7,443 bases of DNA from Paracoccaceae bacterium (GTDB lineage: Bacteria; Pseudomonadota; Alphaproteobacteria; Rhodobacterales; Rhodobacteraceae). Where the stretch lies: assembly GCA_024742655.1 (NCBI GenBank), contig JANSYB010000091.1, positions 1 through 7,443 on the forward strand, in the 5' to 3' direction. Of this stretch, positions 1 through 5,086 are shown one piece after another (the stretch's first letter is position 1; each line of letters begins with the position of its first letter). The translations under genes and the position numbers were made by a program. The notes under the pieces are model-generated. The model was not told where the DNA came from, did no database searches, and was given only the letters and a program-made list of their open reading frames with translations.

Positions 1-1
1 C

Positions 2-673
2 AACATCACCGACCGGTTCAGCGCCTATGGCGGCCTGCGCCTGCAAAGCATGAAGGGCAACCTGAACATCACCTTCCCGGTGGCCTACACCCTGAACGTC
101 AACCGCGACTGGCAGGTCGGCTATCTGCTGGGCGCCGCCTACCAGATTCCCGATATCGCGATGAAGGTCGCCCTGACCTACGAATCCGAAATCGAGCACG
201 AGTTCAGCGACAATGCCGGAGCGCCGTTCCAGGTCAAGACACCGCAGGCGGTCACGCTGCACGCCCAGTCGGGCATCGCCAAGAACACCCTGCTGTTCGG
301 CTCTGTGCGCTGGCAGGAATGGACCGAATTCCAGATCGCACCGAATGATTTCCTGGGCGGGACCGTCCCGATTGCCCGTGGCGCCTCGGATATCTGGACC
401 TATGAGCTGGGCGTCGGGCAGCGCTTCAACGACAACTGGTCGGGCGCCTTCACCATCGGTTACGAGGAAGACAAGGGCGACGTGGTCGGAAACCTGTCGG
501 GCAAGGACGGCTTTGTCAGCTACGGTCTTGCCGTCAAGTACGAAACCGAGGATTGGGAAATCACGACCGGCGTTCGTTATATCGACGTGGGCAGTGCAAA
601 CACCACCATCGGCGCCAACTTCTCGGGCAACAGCGCGTTCGCCTTCGGCACCAAGGTTGGCTTCCGCTTCTGA
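2..673 (+). CDS. FadL/OmpP1-family outer membrane transport protein (3' part)
   Basis: The open frame enters from the left edge and ends at TGA 671-673, giving the last 223 residues. An internal ATG at 50 is not the real start, because the frame is open to base 2 and already reads as the same protein (NITDRFSAYGGLRLQ). The sequence has alternating polar/hydrophobic strands with many Gly, Trp, Tyr and Asn residues, as expected for a beta-barrel. It has the FadL-like block Y-Q-I-P-D-I-A-M-K-V-A-L-T-Y followed by a short charged stretch, and ends in Phe (GFRF), the usual signal for outer membrane assembly. Known members of the family carry hydrophobic substrates such as long-chain fatty acids or aromatics across the outer membrane; the substrate here cannot be told. 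The N-terminal signal peptide and plug (hatch) lie outside the window. A terminator follows 27 nt after the stop, so this gene ends its transcript. Confidence 0.85.
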   Translation, partial: NITDRFSAYGGLRLQSMKGNLNITFPVAYTLNVNRDWQVGYLLGAAYQIPDIAMKVALTYESEIEHEFSDNAGAPFQVKTPQAVTLHAQSGIAKNTLLFGSVRWQEWTEFQIAPNDFLGGTVPIARGASDIWTYELGVGQRFNDNWSGAFTIGYEEDKGDVVGNLSGKDGFVSYGLAVKYETEDWEITTGVRYIDVGSANTTIGANFSGNSAFAFGTKVGFRF

Positions 674-699
674 TCGCGCGCCGAAATCCCGGCATACCG

Positions 700-726
700 G
701 CCCCGCCCCTCACCGGGCGGGGCTTT
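700..726 (+). terminator. Intrinsic terminator after the FadL-family gene
   Basis: A perfect 9-bp GC-rich stem, GCCCCGCCC (700-708) with GGGCGGGGC (715-723), encloses the 6-nt loop CTCACC and is followed by TTTGCGTT. The U tract is short, but the stem is very stable and lies 27 nt after the stop codon. It separates the FadL-type gene from the next + strand unit. Confidence 0.8.
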
Positions 727-747
727 GCGTTGGGGCCGCCTTTGGGT

Positions 748-776
748 TTGACCCTTGCAACGGCTGGCACTACCAA
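748..776 (+). promoter_or_regulatory. Possible sigma70-type promoter for the P-loop protein/metA unit
   Basis: TTGACC (748-753) matches the -35 consensus at 5 of 6 positions. It is followed after exactly 17 nt by TACCAA (771-776), a poor -10 match (3 of 6). It lies between the upstream terminator and the next start codon, where a promoter is expected. If used, transcription would begin near 783, only about 16 nt before the ATG. The weak -10 keeps the confidence low. Confidence 0.3.
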
Positions 777-778
777 GA

Positions 779-798
779 CGGCTCAAAGGAGAGAGCCG
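779..798 (+). promoter_or_regulatory. Hairpin displaying the ribosome binding site of the P-loop gene
   Basis: CGGCTC (779-784) and GAGCCG (793-798) are perfect complements. The 8-nt loop AAAGGAGA (785-792) is the Shine-Dalgarno sequence, and the stem ends at the base before the ATG at 799. A second copy of CGGCT at 761-765 could pair with AGCCG (794-798) instead, allowing two alternative folds. The arrangement is directly visible; a role in translation control is inferred. If the possible promoter at 748-776 is the real one, the left arm would be only partly transcribed and the hairpin could not form. Confidence 0.35.
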
Positions 799-1659
799 AT
801 GATCTATACCTCCGCGGATGACTGGCGCGCCGCCCCGCACAAGCGGGTGCTGTTCTATGGCATGTCCGGGCTGGGCAAAACACACCTGTCCAACCTGCTG
901 CGCGAGGCGGGCGACTGGTTCCATTACTCGATCGATTACCGCATCGGCACGCGCTATATGGGCGAGTTGATCGTCGACAACGCCAAGGCGCACGCGATGA
1001 AGGTGCCGTTCCTGCGCGATCTGCTGTTGTCGGATTCGATCTATATCGGCTCGAACATCACCTTCGACAATCTCAGCCCCGTCTCGACCTACCTTGGCAA
1101 ACCGGGCGATCCGGCCAGGGGCGGGTTGCCGATCGACGAATACCGCCGCCGGCAGGAACAATTTCGTCAGGCCGAGATCAACGCGCTGATGGATACACGG
1201 TATTTCATCGAACGCGCCGGGCGGCTTTACGGCTATCCGAATTTCGTCTGCGATACCGGCGGGTCGATCTGCGAATGGGTGGATGGCAACGATCCCGACG
1301 ATCCGATCCTGACCGAACTGTCGGCTCATTGCCTGCTGATCCGCATCAAGGGGGATGAGGCGCACACCCAAGAATTGATCCGCCGCTTTGACCGGGCACC
1401 CAAGCCGATGTGCTATCAGCCCGAATTCCTTGAGACCTCATGGAATGAATATCTTCGCAAAAACAATTGCATGGAAGATGATGTTGATCCTGACAGCTTT
1501 ATCCGCTGGACGTATGCGCGTGCCCTGGCGCACCGCGAGCCGCGATACGAGGCGATGGCGCCCTGGGGTATAACCGTTTCGGCCGACGCGGTTGCCGCGG
1601 TCAGGACCGCCGCGGATTTCGACGACCTGGTAACCAACGCCCTTGAGCGCGCGGCCTGA
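799..1659 (+). CDS. P-loop NTPase/kinase-like protein of unknown function
   Basis: A 286-residue protein of unidentified role. The start at ATG 799 is chosen because a strong Shine-Dalgarno (AAAGGAG, 785-791) precedes it; the frame stays open upstream to 553, but that part crosses the terminator and the end of the FadL-type frame. A canonical Walker A motif, GMSGLGKT, is at residues 21-28, directly after a hydrophobic strand (RVLFYG). D46-Y-R48 follows the first helix, roughly where small-molecule kinases place substrate-binding residues. A hydrophobic segment ending in D152-T-G-G-S156 resembles the Walker B/TGG region of shikimate- and gluconate-kinase-like proteins. No signal peptide or membrane segment is seen, so it is probably cytoplasmic. 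It lies 35 nt upstream of metA in the same direction and is probably co-transcribed with it. ATP/GTP binding is well supported; kinase-like activity is inference, and the substrate is unknown. Confidence 0.82.
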   Translation: MIYTSADDWRAAPHKRVLFYGMSGLGKTHLSNLLREAGDWFHYSIDYRIGTRYMGELIVDNAKAHAMKVPFLRDLLLSDSIYIGSNITFDNLSPVSTYLGKPGDPARGGLPIDEYRRRQEQFRQAEINALMDTRYFIERAGRLYGYPNFVCDTGGSICEWVDGNDPDDPILTELSAHCLLIRIKGDEAHTQELIRRFDRAPKPMCYQPEFLETSWNEYLRKNNCMEDDVDPDSFIRWTYARALAHREPRYEAMAPWGITVSADAVAAVRTAADFDDLVTNALERAA

Positions 1660-1694
1660 GGGCCTATCTCAGCCGAAGCCCGGAAAGACCTGAC

Positions 1695-2618
1695 ATGCCC
1701 ATCAAGATCCCCGCCGACCTGCCCGCCTATGACGTTCTCTCGCGCGAGGGCGTCATGGTCATGGACGAGGATCAGGCCGCCCGGCAGGATATCCGCCCGC
1801 TGCGCATCGGCCTTCTGAACCTGATGCCCAAGAAGATCCAGACCGAGAACCAGTTCGCGCGCCTGATCGGCGCCACCCCGCTGCAAATCGATTTCGCGCT
1901 GATCCGCATGTCCGAACACCGCACCCGCAACACTGCGGCCGAACATATGGAAAGCTTCTACCGTCCCTTCTCGGAGGTCGAGGCGACGGGTGAGAAATTC
2001 GACGGCCTGATCATCACCGGTGCGCCGATCGAACATCTGGAGTTCGACGAGGTGACATACTGGGACGAGTTGCGCCGCGTCTTCGACTGGACGCAGACCC
2101 ATGTGCATTCCACCTTCGGCGTGTGCTGGGGCGGGATGGCGATGATCAACCATTTCCACGGCGTCAGGAAACACATGCTCGATCACAAGGCTTTCGGCTG
2201 TTTCCGGCACCGCAACATGGCGCCCGCCTCGCCCTTCCTGCGCGGCTTTTCGGATGATTGCGTCATCCCCGTCAGCCGCTGGACCGAGATGAAGCGCGAC
2301 GAGATCGAGGGCGTCGGCGGCATGCATATCCTGCTGGACAGCGACGAGGTCGGGCCCTGCCTCGTCGAGGATGCGGGCCATCGCGCGCTCTATATCTTCA
2401 ACCATCTCGAATATGACAGCGACACGCTGAAACAGGAATATGACCGAGATGTCGGAACCGGCACGCCGATCAACGTGCCCTGCAACTACTACCCCGGTGA
2501 TGACCCCGCGCAGCCGCCCCAGAACCGCTGGCGCAGCCATGCGCATCTGCTTTACGGCAACTGGGTGAACCAGATCTACCAATCCACGCCGTTCGATCCC
2601 GATGCCATTGGCGCTTAA
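1695..2618 (+). CDS. metA: Homoserine O-acyltransferase MetA (probably acetyl-CoA-dependent)
   Basis: This is the first committed enzyme of methionine biosynthesis, activating the homoserine hydroxyl by acylation in the cytoplasm. The 307 residues agree with the usual family length (E. coli MetA, 309). The N-terminus ([11 protein letters not shown]) and the block [15 protein letters not shown] (residues 40-54) are diagnostic. The catalytic Cys is C144 in FGVCWG, and the His/Glu pair is H237 and E239 in N-H-L-E-Y, matching C142, H235 and E237 of E. coli after a 2-residue offset. The residue equivalent to E. coli G111 is Glu here (TGAPIE, E113). In this family Glu at that position is known to favour acetyl-CoA and Gly succinyl-CoA, so an O-acetyltransferase is predicted in spite of the common 'succinyltransferase' label. 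GGAAAG (1682-1687) is a suitable ribosome binding site. The next gene begins inside its last codons. Confidence 0.97.
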   Translation: MPIKIPADLPAYDVLSREGVMVMDEDQAARQDIRPLRIGLLNLMPKKIQTENQFARLIGATPLQIDFALIRMSEHRTRNTAAEHMESFYRPFSEVEATGEKFDGLIITGAPIEHLEFDEVTYWDELRRVFDWTQTHVHSTFGVCWGGMAMINHFHGVRKHMLDHKAFGCFRHRNMAPASPFLRGFSDDCVIPVSRWTEMKRDEIEGVGGMHILLDSDEVGPCLVEDAGHRALYIFNHLEYDSDTLKQEYDRDVGTGTPINVPCNYYPGDDPAQPPQNRWRSHAHLLYGNWVNQIYQSTPFDPDAIGA

Positions 2619-2719
2619 GCTCCTCATCGGCATCGCCGTCGGGCTGGCCCTGCTCTGGGCGCTGGCGCAGATGCGCGCGCGCGCCCACGAGGCCCGCGCC
2701 GAGGCCGCTTTCCCCCCCC
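2602..2719 (+). pseudogene. N-terminal membrane-anchor part of the alpha/beta hydrolase, out of frame with the rest
   Basis: From ATG 2602 this frame encodes about 39 residues: a short basic start, a hydrophobic segment at residues 7-22 (LLIGIAVGLALLWALA), then the charged stretch RARAHEARAEAAFPP. This is a typical single transmembrane anchor or uncleaved signal. It overlaps the end of metA by 17 nt, which suggests translational coupling. After the C8 run at 2712-2719 the frame turns into Arg/Gly/Pro-rich sequence unlike any protein and ends at 3189. Deleting one C would join residues 1-39 directly to V-G-E-I-L-S-V-D-G of the hydrolase domain and give a 319-residue protein of normal architecture. 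The segment is therefore called the detached 5' part of that gene; a one-base sequence error is an equally good explanation. Confidence 0.7.
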
Positions 2720-3562
2720 GTGGGCGAAATCCTGAGCGTGGACGGGCACGAGGTGCATGCGCTGGTGATGGGCGACGGGCCCGACCTGGTGCTGATCCAC
2801 GGATCCTCGGGCAACCTGCGGGACTGGACACTGGACCTGGCGCCGGCGCTGGCGCGCGATTACCGCGTGATCATGATCGACCGGCCCGGTCTGGGCTATA
2901 CCGGGCGGATCAACCGCACCGGCGCCACGATCACGCAACAGGCCGCCCTTTTGCAAAAGACCGCCGCGCAGCTGGGCGCCCAGAAACCGATCGTGCTGGG
3001 CCATTCCTATGGCGGGGCCGTGGCGCTGGCCTGGGCGGTGCATCACCCCGACAACATGTCGGCGCTCGTGGCGCTCTCGGCGGCCTCTCACCCGTGGGAG
3101 ACGGGGCTGTCCACCTATTACCGCGTGCTGTCGCACCCCCTGCTGGGCCGGCTGGTGATTCCGCTTATCACGGCCTTCGTGCCCGATGAACGGGTCGAGC
3201 AGGCGGTGGCCGAGGTGTTCGAGCCCGACCCGGTGCCCGATGGCTATCTGGCGCATTTCGGCGCGGGCCTGACCCTGCGCCGCGACAGCCTGCGGGCCAA
3301 TGCCCTGCAACGCGCCAACCTGCTGGGCGAAATCGAGGCGCTGGCCCCCCGCTACCCGCAGATCGAGGCGCCCACCGAGATCGTGCATGGCAGCGCCGAC
3401 ACGACCGTGGGCCTCTCCATTCATTCCGAGCCGCTGGCCCGCGCCATCCCCGGCGCCCGCCTCACCCCCCTGCCCGACACCGGCCACATGCCGCATCACG
3501 CCGAGCCGCAGGCCGTCATCGACGCCATCCACCGCGCCGCCACCCGTGCGCGATTGCGTTAA
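2720..3562 (+). CDS. Alpha/beta-fold hydrolase domain (gene frameshifted at its 5' end)
   Basis: This frame encodes an alpha/beta hydrolase of 280 residues if counted from GTG 2720. It has the oxyanion-hole motif H27-G-S-S-G-N, the block V-I-M-I-D54-R-P-G-L-G, the nucleophile elbow G94-H-S96-Y-G-G, and the rest of the triad at D227 (HGSAD) and H256 (DTGHMPHH). All catalytic residues are present, so the domain is probably active if made. The specific substrate (ester, epoxide, haloalkane or other) cannot be told. GTG 2720 has no Shine-Dalgarno at proper distance, since the nearest GAGG is at 2701-2704. It is therefore probably not the natural start; the natural start is more likely ATG 2602 in another frame, joined across the C8 run. 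The gene follows metA closely and probably shares its transcript, but no methionine role is implied by the sequence. Confidence 0.85.
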   Translation: MGEILSVDGHEVHALVMGDGPDLVLIHGSSGNLRDWTLDLAPALARDYRVIMIDRPGLGYTGRINRTGATITQQAALLQKTAAQLGAQKPIVLGHSYGGAVALAWAVHHPDNMSALVALSAASHPWETGLSTYYRVLSHPLLGRLVIPLITAFVPDERVEQAVAEVFEPDPVPDGYLAHFGAGLTLRRDSLRANALQRANLLGEIEALAPRYPQIEAPTEIVHGSADTTVGLSIHSEPLARAIPGARLTPLPDTGHMPHHAEPQAVIDAIHRAATRARLR

Positions 3563-3582
3563 AAGGTTTAACATTCCATAGT
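3554..3582 (+). promoter_or_regulatory. Possible promoter of the ppk2-tetR unit
   Basis: TTGCGT (3554-3559) and CATAGT (3577-3582) are separated by 17 nt. They match the sigma70 boxes at 3 and 4 of 6 positions, and the TTG and the central AT are kept. The 44-nt gap before ppk2 is clearly more AT-rich than its surroundings. The elements are weak by consensus, and the location is the main support. Confidence 0.3.
3558..3572 (+). promoter_or_regulatory. Perfect inverted repeat, candidate TetR-family operator
   Basis: GTTAAA (3558-3563) and TTTAAC (3567-3572) are perfect inverted copies separated by AGG. The repeat overlaps the hydrolase stop codon (3560-3562) and lies 34 nt before the ppk2 start, between the possible -35 and -10 boxes. 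TetR-family proteins bind such short palindromes as dimers, and a tetR gene is the second gene of this unit. The inverted repeat is seen directly; operator function is inferred. As a transcript it would form only a weak A-U stem with a 3-nt loop, so it is a poor terminator. Confidence 0.4.
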
Positions 3583-3606
3583 TGCCGAAAAACGAGGGAC
3601 CGTGCC

Positions 3607-4476
3607 ATGGAGCTTCCATTCGACGGGGCGATCAGCGCCTATTTCAACGACGACGCCCCGGGCGAGGTTCGCAACGCGATCAAGCGGGCGGACAAGAACG
3701 ATATCCTCGACGGCTCTTACCCGCATTCGGAGCGGATGCCGCGCAAGGCCTATGAAAAGGACCTGCACAGCCTGCAGACCGAGCTGGTCAAGCTGCAGGC
3801 CTGGGCGCGCGACAGCGGAGAGCGGATCGCCATCGTCTTCGAGGGGCGCGATGCGGCCGGCAAGGGCGGCACGATCAAGCGGTTCCGCGAATACCTCAAC
3901 CCCCGCGGCGCGCGGGTCGTGGCCCTGCCCAAACCTTCGGACAAGGAACAGAGCCAGTGGTATTTCCAGCGCTATATCGATCACTTTCCCGCCGGTGGCG
4001 AGATCGTGTTCTTCGATCGCAGCTGGTACAATCGCGGCGTGGTGGAAAAGGTGTTCGAGTTCTGCACCGATGAACAGCGCACGCATTTCTTTCACCAGGT
4101 GCCCGAATTCGAAAAGATGATCGTGGACGAGGGCATTCACCTGTTCAAGTTCTGGCTGAACGTGGGCCGTGCCGAACAGTTGCGCCGGTTTCTCAAGCGC
4201 GAGAGCGATCCGCTGAAGCAATGGAAGCTGAGCTGGATCGATGTCGAGGGGTTGAAGAAATGGGACGACTACACCGCCGCCATTGGCGAGACGCTGACCT
4301 TTTCGCACACGGTCGACGCGCCCTGGACGGTGATCCGCTCGGATGACAAGCGTCGCGCGCGCTGCGAGGCGATCCGGCATGTGCTGCGCAGCATCGAGTA
4401 TAGTCGCAAGACGCCCAAGGCCGTCGGCAAGCCGGATCCGGCGATCTGTGCCGGTCCCGAGATCTGGGATGCCTAA
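3607..4476 (+). CDS. ppk2: Polyphosphate kinase 2 (PPK2), one-domain class I type
   Basis: A cytoplasmic enzyme of 289 residues that transfers phosphate between inorganic polyphosphate and nucleoside diphosphates. Class I members mainly phosphorylate ADP or GDP with polyphosphate and can also run in reverse. The single PPK2 domain spans about residues 40-270. It contains the Walker A block G80-R-D-A-A-G-K-G-G-T89, the family block around [16 protein letters not shown] (108-123), Walker B F-F-D137-R-S-W-Y-N-R-G, and the lid region with basic residues R193, R194, K197, R198, K204 and K207. GAGGG (3594-3598), 8 nt before ATG 3607, fixes the start. The C-terminal tail ([11 protein letters not shown]) codes through the start of the following tetR gene, giving an 8-nt overlap. 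Class assignment rests on length and overall pattern and is less certain than the family. Confidence 0.95.
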   Translation: MELPFDGAISAYFNDDAPGEVRNAIKRADKNDILDGSYPHSERMPRKAYEKDLHSLQTELVKLQAWARDSGERIAIVFEGRDAAGKGGTIKRFREYLNPRGARVVALPKPSDKEQSQWYFQRYIDHFPAGGEIVFFDRSWYNRGVVEKVFEFCTDEQRTHFFHQVPEFEKMIVDEGIHLFKFWLNVGRAEQLRRFLKRESDPLKQWKLSWIDVEGLKKWDDYTAAIGETLTFSHTVDAPWTVIRSDDKRRARCEAIRHVLRSIEYSRKTPKAVGKPDPAICAGPEIWDA

Positions 4477-5086
4477 GCGCGGCTATCATCACGGCAACCT
4501 GCGTCAGGCGCTGGTCGAGGCCGCGCTGATGCTGATCGAGGAGAAGGGCCCGACCGGGTTCACCCTGTCGGAGGCGGCCAAGCAGGCGGGCGTGACCCCC
4601 GCGGCGGTCTATCGCCATTTCGCGGGACGCGAGGATCTGATCGCCGAGGCCGCGCGGCAGGGCTACGAGATTTTCGCCGACGTGATGCAATACGCCTATG
4701 AGCAGGGTCAGCCCTCGGCGCTGGCCAGTTTCGAGGCGACGGGGCGCGCCTATCTCGCCTTTGCGCGCAAGTATCCCGGCCATTACATCGCGATGTTCGA
4801 AAGCGGGATATCGGTCAATCGCAATCCCGATCTGGCCGCCGTTGCCATGCGCGCGCGCGCCGTGCTGGAACGCGCCGCCGAGGACCTGAGCCAGCACATC
4901 CCACCCGAAAAACGCCCGCCGCCCGCGATGTTCTCGGCCCATGTCTGGGCGCTCAGCCACGGTGTCGTGGAACTTTTCGCGCGCAACAGCCCGGGCACGC
5001 AAAGCCCGTTCTCCCCCGAGGATCTGCTGGAGTCGGGCATCGGCGTCTACCTGCGCGGTCTTGGCCTCGTGCCACCGGACAGGTAG
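4469..5086 (+). CDS. TetR/AcrR-family transcriptional regulator with WHG-type C-terminal domain
   Basis: A predicted dimeric DNA-binding repressor of 205 residues from ATG 4469. The frame is open upstream to 4343, but that part lies inside ppk2, and only from [15 protein letters not shown] does it read as a regulator. The TetR_N domain covers residues 8-57, with the helix-turn-helix in F31[20 protein letters not shown]51. The ligand domain has the W160-x3-H164-G165 pattern that names the WHG (TetR_C_33-like) group. The start overlaps the ppk2 stop by 8 nt (ATGCCTAA), and there is no strong Shine-Dalgarno, so translation is probably coupled to ppk2. It probably regulates its own unit, perhaps through the palindrome at 3558-3572. 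The ligand is unknown. Its stop codon directly abuts that of the opposing acyltransferase gene. Confidence 0.93.
   Translation: MPKRGYHHGNLRQALVEAALMLIEEKGPTGFTLSEAAKQAGVTPAAVYRHFAGREDLIAEAARQGYEIFADVMQYAYEQGQPSALASFEATGRAYLAFARKYPGHYIAMFESGISVNRNPDLAAVAMRARAVLERAAEDLSQHIPPEKRPPPAMFSAHVWALSHGVVELFARNSPGTQSPFSPEDLLESGIGVYLRGLGLVPPDR

Noticed and set aside
765..780. TGGCAC as half of a sigma54 promoter upstream of the P-loop gene
   Set aside because: The second half (TTGC at the correct spacing) is absent.
553..798. A longer N-terminus for the P-loop protein starting at 553
   Set aside because: The extension overlaps the FadL-type gene and the terminator at 700-726 and is low-complexity His/Arg/Gly sequence. 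ATG 799 has a strong Shine-Dalgarno.
1660..1694. A riboswitch directly in front of metA, as known for SAM-II in alphaproteobacteria
   Set aside because: The gap is only 35 nt and contains just the ribosome binding site, which is too short for a known SAM-binding element.
2668..2684. GCGCGCGC repeat tract (another at about 4850-4860) as a structural element
   Set aside because: Both are alternating Ala/Arg codons (GCG/CGC) inside coding regions, which is common in GC-rich genomes.
1416..2831. A 471-residue open frame on the - strand across metA and the end of the P-loop gene
   Set aside because: It covers two convincing + strand genes, has no recognisable motifs, and has the composition typical of antisense frames in GC-rich DNA.
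2624..3619. A 331-residue open frame on the - strand across the alpha/beta hydrolase
   Set aside because: It is a shadow frame, Gly/Arg/His/Gln-rich. The + strand carries the complete catalytic triad.
3568..4380. A 270-residue open frame on the - strand opposite ppk2
   Set aside because: The + strand encodes an unmistakable PPK2 with Walker A and B motifs, so this is an antisense shadow.
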